This document shows, in pieces, positions 9,277 through 17,656 of a stretch of 59,333 nucleotides of DNA. Source of the stretch: Bernardetia sp. GTDB lineage: Bacteria > Bacteroidota > Bacteroidia > Cytophagales > Bernardetiaceae. Made by a program: the position numbers and the translations under genes. Below the pieces are notes generated by a model. It was given only the letters and a program-made list of their open reading frames with translations. It made no database searches and was not told where the DNA came from. Where the stretch lies: the NCBI GenBank assembly GCA_020630575.1, contig JAHDBD010000029.1, positions 1-59,333 on the forward strand, read 5' to 3'. The number at the start of each line of letters is the position of its first letter. The stretch's first letter is position 1.

Positions 9277-9316
9277 ATAAAATACAGACAAACTACAATT
9301 AAAATAAATAAAAAAC

Positions 9317-9357
9317 TAAAAAAGTCTTCAGTATTTTTGGTACTGAAGACTTTTTTT
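9317..9357. terminator. Bidirectional terminator
   Basis: AGTCTTCAGTA (9323-9333) pairs with TACTGAAGACT (9341-9351), with A and T runs outside. Confidence 0.8.
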
Positions 9358-9365
9358 AGCGTATT

Positions 9366-9809
9366 CTATTGTTCTGAAGAAATTTTACTTTGTTTGTATA
9401 GGTCTTCTATGTAAGCAATCGGTGTAGTTCGTCCATCAAAAAGGACTTGCTTATTTTTAAAGCTCATAACTTGTGCTATTATGAAACGTATTTTCTCAAA
9501 TTCAAATCCAAGTACATTATCAAAACGACATTCAATAGTATCTTCTTTGTCAAAATACAGAGTAGCATGTATGTAAAAATCATCTCCAGACCAATGAAGT
9601 AAAGAGTAGGAGTAAATTATCCCCTTTTCTTTAAAAAACTTCTTACAAAAGAAATCTAAGGCGTTTTGAGAAACTTCTTTTGCAACTTTATCACCTACAT
9701 AGGGATACTCTAATATGAGCTTTTTATATATAAGTATATATTTGTATATCTGATTTGAGTAAAAGGCACAAAAAACCGTATCATTTGGGAATGATACGGT
9801 TTTAATGGA
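9366..9809 (-). pseudogene. Start-less remnant of an unknown protein, copy 1
   Basis: A long open frame with coding-like composition but no ATG, GTG or TTG in its first half. It ends ...YIEDLYKQSKISSEQ. An ATLYFDKED ... FIIAQVMSF stretch matches AEIYIDAEV ... ITIAQYFSF of the neighbouring remnant at 9817-10062, so the two are 5'-truncated paralogs. The frame even runs through the terminator at 9771-9804, which argues against a functional start there. Confidence 0.5.
9771..9804. terminator. Terminator hairpin
   Basis: AACCGTATCAT pairs with ATGATACGGTT (arms about 9774-9784 and 9791-9801) around a short loop, with A/T runs outside. Confidence 0.75.
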
Positions 9810-9816
9810 TTAATAA

Positions 9817-10062
9817 TTATTTTTTAAATCTTCTGGAGGTCTGAATAGAGTTTTTTTCATAAACTACTGGAAAACTAAAATATTGAGCTATTGTAATTTT
9901 TATTTTGTGTAATAAATTGGAATAAACATCTAAACCCATTACTTCTGCATCTATATAAATTTCAGCGCAAAGAGTCCACTCAGTGATTTTCAGAAACTTA
10001 TAGTATGGCAGTTTTTTTAATACTGACTTTAAAAAAGCTATTTCGTCTCTTTTAATATTAGG
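9817..10062 (-). pseudogene. Start-less remnant of an unknown protein, copy 2
   Basis: Open frame ending ...NSIQTSRRFKK with a stop codon immediately before its first codons (PNIKRDEIAF) and no early start codon. Homologous to the remnant at 9366-9809 in its central beta-strand/helix stretch. It lies downstream of the replication operon terminator. Each remnant keeps its own terminator, which suggests successive 3' ends left by recombination. Confidence 0.5.
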
Positions 10063-10065
10063 TTA

Positions 10066-10099
10066 AAAACGCTTAGTATTATACAATCCTAAGCGTTTT
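10066..10099 (-). terminator. Terminator of the element 1 leftward operon
   Basis: AAAACGCTTAG (10066-10076) pairs with CTAAGCGTTTT (10089-10099). Confidence 0.75.
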
Positions 10100-10115
10100 A
10101 TTAATGGATTGATGA

Positions 10116-11483
10116 TTATTTTTTATTGAATTTTAGTTTTGCACCTGTTGTTTGCTCCCAAAAGTAAATCCTACATTCGTCTGAACAGTATTGCTTATTC
10201 CAATGCTTATAATTAAACTCTTTTTGGCAATTTTTACATTTTCGTTTTCGCTCTTTTTCACTACCCACGGTCACCGTTAAACGGTCACCGTTTAAACGGT
10301 CATCGTTAGAACCGTGAGCGTTGTAATCAAAACCTATTGGATTCCGTTTTGATTCGGTTTTATATTCAGAACTGTATGTTTGAAAACCTGCGCTTTGTCT
10401 TGAATAGGCTTTATTCGGTTCTGAAAAGGTCTGATTTGCCTGATTCTGAATAGAATTAGATAAATTTTTGAATAAATCTTTGATTGATTCGGTTATATCA
10501 TTCATATCAAAATCATTGTTCTTTCTATCGTCTAAAGCGTTTTTCTTTTGAAGTATTCCGAAATTAACGCCTTCTCTTTCGCAATTCCTTAAATAGATAA
10601 ATTTGTATCTATAAGCCAAAATACAGAAGCATTCAAGAAAGAAAACAATAAAACCGACTAACAAGGATAAATCAAAATTTTCTTTATCTGCAAGCAAAAT
10701 TTTAGCATCAGAAATTTTTTGAGAAGTCGTCAGTTTTCCGTCCAGCTTATCCAAAATTTCATTTTTGGCTGCTGTTGCTTTCTCTAAATCGGCTCTTGCA
10801 TTGTTTGCTCTCCACCCTGTTTTATGTCTCACTAGCGTTTTTTGAGCCGAATTAATAGAGCTGTCGTAAGCTGCAATTTGTGAGCTGTACAAGTTTTTCA
10901 AAGAATCCATTTCAATTTGGCTATTATTCTGAATAGAATCCGTTTTATCATTTAATTCTATACTCAAAAAACCTCCTCCAATAGCTGAAATAATAACAGA
11001 TAAAACGAATGTTCCAAACATTCCAAATTTCGCTCCTGTGGTGGGTGTTTCTTCTTTGGCTATTGCTTTGAAAACATCTGTACTAGCATTTGATTTGAAT
11101 AATTCCAAACCTCCCAAAATAGTAACTAAAATAGTAGCAATTAGTAAGGAAAAGAAAAAGGTAAATGAATTGTCTGTTGTGATAAACATTTTAGCAACTA
11201 AAAAAACGGTTGCTAATCCTAAAAGAAAACTAACTAAATGATACAAACTAGCATAACCATTTACAAATAAGTACGTTTTTCTATTTCGTTTTGCGTAAGG
11301 AATTGGTTTTAATAATTTCTCAGCTTCGGAATAATAACCGTATTGCTCTGTTTCTTCCAGTGTGTCCGTATATCTGTCTAAGTCGTGAGCTTCACTTGGT
11401 GCAACGGCTGTTTTTTTCGGCTGCTCCTGTTCCTGTGGATCTTGGCTTGGAGTAGGATTTGGGTTTTTATCTTGAGTATTCAT
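10116..11483 (-). CDS. Four-helix membrane protein with coiled coil and C-terminal zinc finger
   Basis: 455 aa. Two membrane segments at about 75-130, one at about 155-178, a predicted coiled coil at about 190-255, a fourth membrane segment near 275, then a charged linker and a zinc finger (C-x2-C ... C-x3-C, KCKNCQKEF and YCSDECR) near residues 418-440. The paralog at 51217-52383 keeps the same architecture. Last gene of the operon. Its linker is encoded by tandem palindromes (10267-10320), so the gene probably carries a cis-acting site. I do not recognise the family; membrane anchoring of the replicon is one idea. Confidence 0.75.
   Translation of the reverse strand: MNTQDKNPNPTPSQDPQEQEQPKKTAVAPSEAHDLDRYTDTLEETEQYGYYSEAEKLLKPIPYAKRNRKTYLFVNGYASLYHLVSFLLGLATVFLVAKMFITTDNSFTFFFSLLIATILVTILGGLELFKSNASTDVFKAIAKEETPTTGAKFGMFGTFVLSVIISAIGGGFLSIELNDKTDSIQNNSQIEMDSLKNLYSSQIAAYDSSINSAQKTLVRHKTGWRANNARADLEKATAAKNEILDKLDGKLTTSQKISDAKILLADKENFDLSLLVGFIVFFLECFCILAYRYKFIYLRNCEREGVNFGILQKKNALDDRKNNDFDMNDITESIKDLFKNLSNSIQNQANQTFSEPNKAYSRQSAGFQTYSSEYKTESKRNPIGFDYNAHGSNDDRLNGDRLTVTVGSEKERKRKCKNCQKEFNYKHWNKQYCSDECRIYFWEQTTGAKLKFNKK
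10267..10320. repeat. Tandem GC-rich palindromes inside a coding region
   Basis: ACGGTCACCGT occurs at 10267-10277 and 10281-10291, with variants ACGGTCATCGT (10296-10306) and ACCGTGAGCGT (10311-10321). ACGGT-C-ACCGT is a perfect palindrome. The spacing is 14-15 bp. GC content is far above the surroundings. Element 2 has a CCGTTA-containing cluster just past the stop of the paralogous gene. Confidence 0.7.
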
Positions 11484-11508
11484 GATTTATAGATTTTAGA
11501 GTTTTTAG

Positions 11509-11742
11509 TTATTTCCATTTAAAAAATAAGAGAAGAAAAAAGCCTACTAAAAGCCAAATACCTGCTGCATCACGGATAGGAAAGCTCCATAAAAACGGAT
11601 TTAAAACAGCTTCATAAACTGCTGCAACAATGTAGATTGTCAATAGAAGTAATAGAAATTCAGTAATTTTTGAGGTTGCTGAACTCGTTTTTGTGATTAT
11701 TACCTTTTTAGGGGTTGTGGTTTTTTTTCTTTGAGTAGCCAT
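11509..11742 (-). CDS. Small two-helix membrane protein
   Basis: 77 aa from the ATG at 11742 (a TTG lies at 11748). A basic, threonine-rich N-terminus (ATQRKKTTTPKK) precedes two hydrophobic segments (about residues 28-48 and 60-75). Part of the leftward operon, 25 bp before the zinc-finger membrane protein. Family unknown. Confidence 0.6.
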   Translation of the reverse strand: MATQRKKTTTPKKVIITKTSSATSKITEFLLLLLTIYIVAAVYEAVLNPFLWSFPIRDAAGIWLLVGFFLLLFFKWK

Positions 11743-11748
11743 AATCAA

Positions 11749-12138
11749 TTAAGGTAGTTTTGATTGTAAATTTAGTTTTAGAAGTTCATCAGGTGCAATG
11801 AGAATGGTATCGAAAGGCGAATCAGTGCGAATACAAATCTTTCGTTTTATCGTTCCTAAACCTCTACATTCATTTGGATTAAAATTTTCAAATCGTTGAG
11901 GTATGTTGTAGCTAGAAATAAAATTATTTATTCTATCTACATTATCAGGATTAGATAAAATTTGCTTGCTCATTTGAAGCCCAATAGTTACTGGAGTGAA
12001 AGTTCTGTTTTTAACATACTTCCATTTTGAATGAAGTTCTCTAACTTTTTTACGTTCTGTTTTTAAAGCTAAAGAACTCATTTTTTTATAGAGAAAATCA
12101 ATTTTGAGATTGATTACTCTTTGCTTGTGTGGTTTCAT
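11749..12138 (-). CDS. Unrecognised basic protein
   Basis: 129 aa, lysine/arginine-rich N-terminal half, no membrane segment or signal. Lies tightly between its neighbours (3-6 bp gaps), so it is co-transcribed. No paralog is recognised in element 2. Confidence 0.6.
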   Translation of the reverse strand: MKPHKQRVINLKIDFLYKKMSSLALKTERKKVRELHSKWKYVKNRTFTPVTIGLQMSKQILSNPDNVDRINNFISSYNIPQRFENFNPNECRGLGTIKRKICIRTDSPFDTILIAPDELLKLNLQSKLP

Positions 12139-12141
12139 TTT

Positions 12142-12441
12142 TTAAGTAATTTGATTGAGATAATATTTTGCATTACATTCAAATTCTTCCAGTGTGATAG
12201 CTTCGTATCTGAATAAAATCAAATAGTTTTTCTGTGTCGTAACGGCTCTTATTATTTGCTTTCTCAAATCTATCAATGTAGCTTCTTTTCGATACTCTTC
12301 CACATTTTGAGTATTCGCATGATTGGGAATTAAATAGGGTGTGAGTTGCATATTTAATTCATTTAGAAGCTCAATTAAATCACAAATAGGAATTTCAATT
12401 TTCCATTTTTTTGTGCGCTTGCTATATGTTTTGAAAGTCAT
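12142..12441 (-). CDS. Unrecognised small helical protein
   Basis: 99 aa, basic start (TFKTYSKRTKKWKIE) followed by probable helices. Its start overlaps the stop of the 333-aa gene by 4 bp (ATGA), indicating translational coupling. Confidence 0.6.
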   Translation of the reverse strand: MTFKTYSKRTKKWKIEIPICDLIELLNELNMQLTPYLIPNHANTQNVEEYRKEATLIDLRKQIIRAVTTQKNYLILFRYEAITLEEFECNAKYYLNQIT

Positions 12442-13439
12442 ATACTTTGTTTGATTTCTGTTAAATGGTTATTGATTTCAGTTTCAGAATTGGATTTAGT
12501 AAAGACATGTTGCCATACTGATACACGTCTGCTTGGAGGTTCTTTTTGATTTTTATTTTTGTATAAATCGTATAGCTCCTGTACGGCTTGCGCTTTTTTG
12601 TTATCCAAAGAAGGATTTGAATTTGTCGTTACTTTTGGAGTGGAACGGAAACCTATTGGACTTTTAAACTCTTGGTATCTATCTTTCGAAACCGTTGCAG
12701 CTTCAATGTTTTTTTCTTTTATAATTTGTTCAGCTTCACGGATTGCAACTTGGTAACGCTCATGAGCTTTGCGTAAATAAATCATTGCATCATCAAAAAA
12801 TGAATCTAAATGTTGAATATTTCTGAGTAAAAGTTCTCTTTTGATATGTTTCTCATCATCTGCATCAACACTAAGATTTTCCTTATCAAATTGAGTTTTG
12901 ATTTTCTCCCAAACTTTGATTTTTTGTACTCTCTCTTGGTCTTTTTCACGTTCTTCAACATCAATATTTGATTGAAAGGCTACATGAGGTTTAGAGTTGT
13001 ACACTTGTACTGATTTTTGTACGTTTTTAGGCTCTTGGTTAAACGAAGTCCTGAATTGACGACCATTTGTTCGCTCATACAATTCAATACATTCTCGCCA
13101 CTCTTTGAGGCTTTTTAATCGTTGTTGTACGTTTCCTTTTCGGTCTGTAATTGCTCCAGTTCCTTGTGGAAGTCTGAAAATTTCTGTTTCACCTTCATAA
13201 ATCATTAATTTGCGTGGGATTCTATTTTTCCAATTTTCTTGGGTTTGTCCTGCTAAGACTTTTGTAAAATATGGGAATATATCTACCAAAGTTTTGCCCC
13301 ACTTTGGGGACATACGATAGCCTTTTTGAGAACTTTTTAATTCTCCAGTTTCTGTGTCAATAAAATCAGATTCTCCCCAAAATAGTAAGACAATGCGAAA
13401 TTGAGGGCTGTCAGTAGCGTTTAAATTGATTTGGTTCAT
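12438..13439 (-). CDS. Unrecognised replication-operon protein with beta-rich head and helical tail
   Basis: 333 aa. The N-terminal ~110 residues look beta-rich (FRIVLLFWGESDFIDTETGE). The middle and C-terminus are charged and helical (about 165-250), with a QELYDLYKN motif. The gene starts 253 bp after the winged-helix gene, with the iteron region 13504-13581 between. The first gene past the 234-aa initiator-like gene in element 2 (48352-48918) has a similar beta-plus-helix plan but no clear identity. A single-strand-binding or helicase-loading role is possible; nothing in the sequence proves it. Confidence 0.6.
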   Translation of the reverse strand: MNQINLNATDSPQFRIVLLFWGESDFIDTETGELKSSQKGYRMSPKWGKTLVDIFPYFTKVLAGQTQENWKNRIPRKLMIYEGETEIFRLPQGTGAITDRKGNVQQRLKSLKEWRECIELYERTNGRQFRTSFNQEPKNVQKSVQVYNSKPHVAFQSNIDVEEREKDQERVQKIKVWEKIKTQFDKENLSVDADDEKHIKRELLLRNIQHLDSFFDDAMIYLRKAHERYQVAIREAEQIIKEKNIEAATVSKDRYQEFKSPIGFRSTPKVTTNSNPSLDNKKAQAVQELYDLYKNKNQKEPPSRRVSVWQHVFTKSNSETEINNHLTEIKQSI

Positions 13440-13503
13440 TTTTCTTTTTTTTTAAAGAAAAAATCAAAAAAATCTTTTTTTTGCCTTTATAGCTATAAAT
13501 ACT

Positions 13504-13581
13504 GCTTTAAATGCTTTAAAAATCAGCTTTAAATGGTTAAGGTACTTACTACGTAAGTAGCTTTAAACTATTGCCTTAAAT
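13504..13581. repeat. GCTTTAAAT iterons with a central inverted repeat: candidate origin or operator
   Basis: GCTTTAAA starts at 13504, 13513, 13526 and 13560, with GCCTTAAAT at 13573. In the middle lies TACTTAC-tac-GTAAGTA (13543-13559). Very AT-rich DNA flanks it. It lies between a winged-helix-like protein gene and its downstream operon, a usual place for an initiator's binding site. Confidence 0.6.
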
Positions 13582-13692
13582 AATTAGCTATAAATTGTCG
13601 AAAAAAACATAAAAAGGCTGTTTAATAAAGGCAAAGAAAAAGCAGCTCTAAAAAAGAGAATTTTTGATTTTTTGGATTTGTGATTGAAAATT

Positions 13693-14190
13693 TTAGCTTT
13701 TGAAACGTTCTCTTCTTGTTTTGAAGACAAACATATCTGTATTTATTTTGAGCCGTATATTGGCATCAAATCGTACTTTTTTTGGTGGTACTAACCAATT
13801 TGGTAAAAAGACTTTGCAGCCGTCCTTGGCTGTTTGATGGATTCGTTCTAAATGGTTAGCTGCCGTAACTTCGCTATCACAAACGGCTGTGTAATGATGT
13901 TTTAATAACCATTTTGAGGTTTCAAAATACACGTTTCCTGTATCATCAACCACTATAAATGTACAATCTCCATCATTGTACGAGTTTATGAAACTACGGT
14001 AAATTTCTTTTGCTGTATTGAAAGCATTGAGCCGTAATTTCTCTTTTTTGCGTGTTTTGGTGGCATTGAAACGGATAGATTCTGTTACTATTTTGTTGAT
14101 AGTATCCTGATGAGAAATGTAATACTTTTTTTGAACTACATGACCCAAATCAAAACGCTTATCAATGACTTTAATCTGTGTGTTGTTCAT
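13693..14190 (-). CDS. Winged-helix-like DNA-binding protein, possible replication initiator
   Basis: 165 aa, basic. Residues about 105-160 (SEVTAANHLERIHQTAKDG then a beta-hairpin-like LPPNW/RLKINTDMF region) resemble a helix-turn-helix plus wing. The protein at 49453-50157 has a comparable block (SEKTIRNHIKKLCKAG) and the same neighbour: an intergenic iteron cluster just downstream. I infer an initiator or regulator binding 13504-13581. Overlaps the next upstream gene by 20 bp. Confidence 0.55.
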   Translation of the reverse strand: MNNTQIKVIDKRFDLGHVVQKKYYISHQDTINKIVTESIRFNATKTRKKEKLRLNAFNTAKEIYRSFINSYNDGDCTFIVVDDTGNVYFETSKWLLKHHYTAVCDSEVTAANHLERIHQTAKDGCKVFLPNWLVPPKKVRFDANIRLKINTDMFVFKTRRERFKS

Positions 14191-14563
14191 TGTTAGTAGG
14201 TTTATTTTGGTTCTCTTTTGTAGCTATACAATTTGGTATTCCTCGTTCATTCCAAACTTGACAATAATACTCGTCTTTTCCACATACTTCACAAATAGGG
14301 TCGTAATTGATAGGTTTATTTGCTTTGCTGATTTTTGCGTTCAGTTCTGCAATACTATACCCTTGTATTTGAGTGTGTTTTTTACTTCCTGTAACAAATC
14401 CAAAAGTGAGCGTTTGTTCTTTATTATCGTCTAAAGAAACCCAAAAACGCTTTCTTACCTGCTGCCATTCGTCCCCTGTGTACCTCGCCTTTGCTTCTTC
14501 TAGTCCTTTTTGAAGTATTTTTTTTAGAAGATGCTCTATTGCCTTTTGATTTAGTAGTTCCAT
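14171..14563 (-). CDS. Small protein with zinc-ribbon-like cysteines
   Basis: 130 aa. A helical N-terminus is followed by a cysteine cluster CEVCGKDEYYC and a further NC near residues 95-115, suggesting metal binding. In the same operon and overlapping the gene downstream by 20 bp. Family unknown. Confidence 0.6.
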   Translation of the reverse strand: MELLNQKAIEHLLKKILQKGLEEAKARYTGDEWQQVRKRFWVSLDDNKEQTLTFGFVTGSKKHTQIQGYSIAELNAKISKANKPINYDPICEVCGKDEYYCQVWNERGIPNCIATKENQNKPTNNEQHTD

Positions 14564-14720
14564 CTTTTTTGTTGATAATTAGATTAATAATGAGCAATAA
14601 AATTGCTTTTGGTGTGAGTGGTTTTTTCTCGTAACTTCCTAAATAATAGCCATATCCAAATGATGATATATTGACTAAAATAGCTACTAAGCAAAGAGAA
14701 ATTATAAAGGTTGTTTTCAT
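14424..14720 (-). CDS. Small membrane protein with basic tail, overlapping the next gene
   Basis: About 98 aa from the ATG at 14720. Two hydrophobic stretches (residues about 3-25 and 38-50) precede a Lys/Arg-rich tail. The last 140 bp overlap the start of 14171-14563 in another frame. The N-terminal membrane part looks genuine; the tail may be longer than in the true ancestor. Confidence 0.4.
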   Translation of the reverse strand: MKTTFIISLCLVAILVNISSFGYGYYLGSYEKKPLTPKAILLLIINLIINKKDGTTKSKGNRASSKKNTSKRTRRSKGEVHRGRMAAGKKAFLGFFRR

Positions 14721-14722
14721 AA

Positions 14723-14890
14723 TTAAAACCAAAATGTTCTATCCCACCAGTCTTCGAAACGTTGCCCTAAAACTATTTTTCCAATAGTATGACAAATTAG
14801 GGCAATACCTAAAACAAGGATTCCAAACGCTCCTATACAAAGCAAGATAATGACTAAAATACTAGCTGCCTGATGAAAAAATTCTGACAT
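14723..14890 (-). CDS. 55-aa membrane protein with C-terminal DWWD motif
   Basis: Too short for usual gene finders. One hydrophobic segment (about residues 8-38) and an amphipathic end, GQRFEDWWDRTFWF. Three relatives lie in element 2 (53590-53703, 53762-53899, 54213-54350), two of them ending IQDWWDN and VQEWWKR. Conservation across elements makes the gene real. Its role is unknown; size and topology recall holins or membrane anchors. Confidence 0.65.
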   Translation of the reverse strand: MSEFFHQAASILVIILLCIGAFGILVLGIALICHTIGKIVLGQRFEDWWDRTFWF

Positions 14891-14904
14891 AATGAGTATA
14901 AGAT

Positions 14905-15105
14905 TTAAGAGTTGATAATTTTAAATTTGACTTTTTCAAGTGATAAACCACTTTCTTTTTCTTCTCTCTCCAGTACCAGTTCTTTTATTCGTTCTTGATA
15001 CTGTAAGTTTTCAGATTCCAAAAAAACTATCTTTTCAGTTTGTTTATGATTAGCTATTTGAGAACCTATTAAAAGAAGTGCAAGGCAAATAATAGCTAGT
15101 ACCAT
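14905..15105 (-). CDS. Small membrane-anchored coiled-coil protein
   Basis: 66 aa: a membrane segment at residues 1-15 and a coiled coil at about 20-55 rich in Glu and Lys. Lies in the operon between two other very small genes. Confidence 0.55.
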   Translation of the reverse strand: MVLAIICLALLLIGSQIANHKQTEKIVFLESENLQYQERIKELVLEREEKESGLSLEKVKFKIINS

Positions 15106-15110
15106 AATTT

Positions 15111-15287
15111 CTAAGCGTTTTTAATTTGGTTTTTGAGTGATTTAATAGTCTTTTTGTGTACCTCAATTAAAGCGAGTTCCGTTTGAATACCGTTTACATA
15201 TTCCATTTCTCTATACTTTTGTAAACGTTTTCTAGCTGCATCATACCTGTTTTTTTCTTCTTTAAGAAGCTGCTTTAAGTCGCTCAT
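15111..15287 (-). CDS. 58-aa helical, coiled-coil-like protein
   Basis: Starts MSDLKQLLKEEKNRYDAARK and is charged and helical throughout, with no membrane segment. The start lies inside the end of the upstream gene (26-bp overlap), typical of coupled translation. Family unknown. Confidence 0.55.
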   Translation of the reverse strand: MSDLKQLLKEEKNRYDAARKRLQKYREMEYVNGIQTELALIEVHKKTIKSLKNQIKNA

Positions 15288-15501
15288 TATTTCTTGTGTG
15301 TGCGTGTTCTAACTTATCACATACATTTTTAAACTCTGTATCAGATAGTAAATATAAACCTTGTAAAACCCATTTTAAGCCGATGCCTTTATTATCAAAC
15401 CGACCATATAAAGCCTCTTTTTCATCTTCAGGTAATGTTGTATAACAGCCTTTAGAAATAGGTTTTGAGGGTGTTTCTTTTCTTATTTCTCCAGTTTCCA
15501 T
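15262..15501 (-). CDS. First gene of the element 1 leftward operon, unknown
   Basis: 79 aa from the ATG at 15501; an in-frame TTG at 15540 would add 13 residues. Contains an aromatic/leucine segment GLKWVLQGLYLLSDTEF. It is the first gene after the promoter at 15611-15641 and faces the repressor gene, the place of early/replication genes in temperate elements. Confidence 0.55.
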   Translation of the reverse strand: METGEIRKETPSKPISKGCYTTLPEDEKEALYGRFDNKGIGLKWVLQGLYLLSDTEFKNVCDKLEHAHTRNNERLKAAS

Positions 15502-15577
15502 ATTATTAAATGGTTTAATAGTGTGAGTGAAATTTATCAATATTGAAACAAAGGTTCAAAGAATTACGATATAATTC

Positions 15578-15667
15578 TATATATTTGTATATAATTCAAT
15601 ATTGCATACACAAATATATACAATTTGGTTTAATAATCAAACCAAATTGATTCAATTATTGAATCAA
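15578..15667. promoter_or_regulatory. Divergent switch: leftward promoter with three inverted-repeat operators
   Basis: On the minus strand TTTG (15638-15641), 19 bp, then TATATTTG (15611-15618) is a near-perfect Bacteroidota promoter for the operon. A plus-strand TATATTTG lies at 15580-15587. Inverted repeats: TATATATTTGT/ACAAATATATA (15578-15588, 15610-15620), AATTTGGTTT/AAACCAAATT (15622-15631, 15639-15648) and TTGATTCAA/TTGAATCAA (15647-15667). The operators cover the -33 and -7 boxes, so the adjacent repressor should shut off the operon. Confidence 0.75.
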
Positions 15668-15707
15668 TTCTCAAATATTTTTTTAACTAACTGAAAATTA
15701 AATAGTT

Positions 15708-16229
15708 ATGAATGGAAAAAAAATGAAAGAATTAGCTTCTTCTTTAAAACTAACTTCTAGGGAATTAGCTAAAGCAATGCAAATATCTACTGGAACTTTA
15801 TATGATTTATATAAAAGAGAGGAGGTAGGAATAAAATATGTTCAGAAATTTAGTATTGCATCAGAAATTCCGATGTCCGAACTTGACGAGAGTTTCAAAA
15901 AGGAAAACGATATTAAACCTAGTGAGTTTCAAAAATTAAAACAAGAGAATGAAGAACTAAAGGAAAAAAATTTAAAACTTGAAAAACAAAACAGTTTTTT
16001 ATCTAAAGAAGTACAAGGAATAAGGAAGGAACTATCGGATATGAAAGACAGATTTATAGCTTTTCAAGAAATGGCTTTTCAAGAAATAGCTTTATACAAA
16101 AAGAAAATGAATGATGTTGAACTGGGAAAGGATAAGATGTATTCAAAAGGCAAGTTTGAAGCTAAAAAGACAAAAATGTCTAATAATTTAGTTACAAATT
16201 TGAATACATCAATTCTAGCTGAGTGCTAG
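15708..16229 (+). CDS. Coiled-coil repressor with N-terminal HTH, element 1
   Basis: 173 aa. An XRE-like HTH at residues about 5-55 (LTSRELAKAMQISTGTLYDL), a long coiled coil at about 75-140, and an ELGKDKM motif near 143. It faces the leftward operon across an operator-rich region and precedes the integrase, as a lysogeny-type repressor would. The paralog at 56458-56949 shares the coiled coil and ELGKDK motif but has a different HTH. Confidence 0.75.
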   Translation: MNGKKMKELASSLKLTSRELAKAMQISTGTLYDLYKREEVGIKYVQKFSIASEIPMSELDESFKKENDIKPSEFQKLKQENEELKEKNLKLEKQNSFLSKEVQGIRKELSDMKDRFIAFQEMAFQEIALYKKKMNDVELGKDKMYSKGKFEAKKTKMSNNLVTNLNTSILAEC

Positions 16230-16280
16230 AATCTTGCACCACTATATAATAACAAGGTTTTTTTATAATTCAGAGTGGGA

Positions 16281-16321
16281 CAATATGGTTCACAAGTACA
16301 CTTCTCAAAGACAAATAAGTG
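16281..16321. other. Conserved non-coding block between repressor and integrase
   Basis: CAATATGGTTCACAA (16281-16295) matches 57046-57060 at 14 of 15 bases. The next 23 bases (16299-16321, core TCTCAAAGACAAATAAGTG) match the reverse complement of 57001-57023 at 21 of 23. The unit is thus conserved but partly inverted between elements. Recombination-protein binding sites or a small RNA are possible. Confidence 0.5.
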
Positions 16322-16339
16322 ATTTTTTAGAAGCTAGAA

Positions 16340-16370
16340 GGCTATATATATTTATGTATATAGCCTTTTT
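16340..16370 (+). terminator. Terminator after the repressor region
   Basis: GGCTATATA (16340-16348) pairs with TATATAGCC (16357-16365), followed by five T. Confidence 0.75.
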
Positions 16371-16483
16371 CTATGGAATGAAGTGATTTTTTAAAAAATA
16401 GACACTAAAAAAGACACTTCATTTTGTAGTGTACTATTTTAATTACTTCATTAAATTTAAAAAATTATTTATGTTAAAAAAAG

Positions 16484-17656
16484 ATGAGATTAAAGATTTG
16501 GTTCTTTATTCGAAATAATTCTATTACTTGCAAATTAACAAGTAAAAATCAAAGTAGAGTAGAATTTTCAACTGGAATACGCTGTATAGTTGAAAATTGG
16601 GACAAAAAGAAAGAACGTGTAAAAAATAATTCAGTAGATAATGCACGAATTACAGAACTAAGAGCTGCATTTGAACAAAGACATGAAGAACTTTTGATTG
16701 TTCAAAAACACAATCCTCACACGTTAAGACAATTATTTGAGGAAGTTTGGTTAAAAAAAGCAACTCCACACACTTCAATTTTATCTTTAATAGATGAATG
16801 GCAAGATTATTTAGAATGCAAAATAGGCACAGATTTAGAAAAATCTACCTTTACTGCCTACAAATCCAAACTAAATAATATTAGAGATTTTGTAGCCTTC
16901 ACAAAAACAAAATACATAAATGCAACAAATTGGAATGATGGTGTTGCAATGGAGTTAGAAGCGTATGTAAAGAAGTATAAAGGAGGACACAACCACGCAA
17001 ATAAAGTTCTTTCAGAGCTTTGCAAAGTCTTCAAATTTGGACTAGCAAAACAATATTTGCCTTCACTATTAGTAACTTATTCTATTTCAAGATTGCCTGT
17101 TGATTTAATTTACCTCACAAAAGAGGAAATAGAACGATTTGCAAGTGTAGATGTCAGTAAACAGGCAGAGCATGTACAAAGAGCAAAAGACGGTTTTTTA
17201 CTGCAATGTTATACAGGTGTAGCATTTGCAGAACTTACTCGTTTAGAGAAAAACATGATTTTCCAAACTGAAAAATTAGAATGGAAAGAGTGGATTTTGA
17301 TAAAGAGAAAGAAAACAAAAAAACGAAAATTACAACCGTGTATTATTCCACTTTTACCTGATGCAAAATTGCTTTTTGAAAAGTACGATTATAAATTACC
17401 AAAATTTCACAATGGTAAGTATAATCTAGCTATTTCTTGTATCGCAACTTTAGCGAAAATAGAGAAAGATATTCACAGTCACAATGGTAGAAAATCCTTT
17501 GGAAATTATTTGAGTGAATTAGGAATTTCTAATGAAGCTATAAGCAAGATGTATGGACACTCTAGTACAAGAATGACAGAGCAATCGTATGTAGAAATAC
17601 AACAAACTCGTATTGCTAGGGAAATTGCTAATGTATTTGGTAAAAATAGTTTGTAA
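16484..17656 (+). CDS. Tyrosine recombinase (integrase) of element 1
   Basis: 390 aa with the domains of Bacteroidota phage-type integrases: an N-terminal arm-binding domain, a SAM-like core-binding domain (about 100-195) and a catalytic domain. Catalytic features seen: SHNGRKSF (HxxR near 332-336), GHSS (near 358) and the nucleophile Tyr in EQSYVE (near 369). The first catalytic Arg box reads TGVAFAEL, lacking the usual Arg, as in IntDOT-like enzymes of this phylum. The stop codon abuts the folded repeat at 17656, the expected position of the attachment site. Confidence 0.88.
   Translation: MRLKIWFFIRNNSITCKLTSKNQSRVEFSTGIRCIVENWDKKKERVKNNSVDNARITELRAAFEQRHEELLIVQKHNPHTLRQLFEEVWLKKATPHTSILSLIDEWQDYLECKIGTDLEKSTFTAYKSKLNNIRDFVAFTKTKYINATNWNDGVAMELEAYVKKYKGGHNHANKVLSELCKVFKFGLAKQYLPSLLVTYSISRLPVDLIYLTKEEIERFASVDVSKQAEHVQRAKDGFLLQCYTGVAFAELTRLEKNMIFQTEKLEWKEWILIKRKKTKKRKLQPCIIPLLPDAKLLFEKYDYKLPKFHNGKYNLAISCIATLAKIEKDIHSHNGRKSFGNYLSELGISNEAISKMYGHSSTRMTEQSYVEIQQTRIAREIANVFGKNSL

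Noticed and set aside
9156..9291. N-terminal extension of the 8793 gene and a second frame at 9055-9291
   Set aside because: They only translate the 32-bp tandem repeats into hydrophobic repeats; the paralog at 44009-44347 starts at the position equal to 9155.
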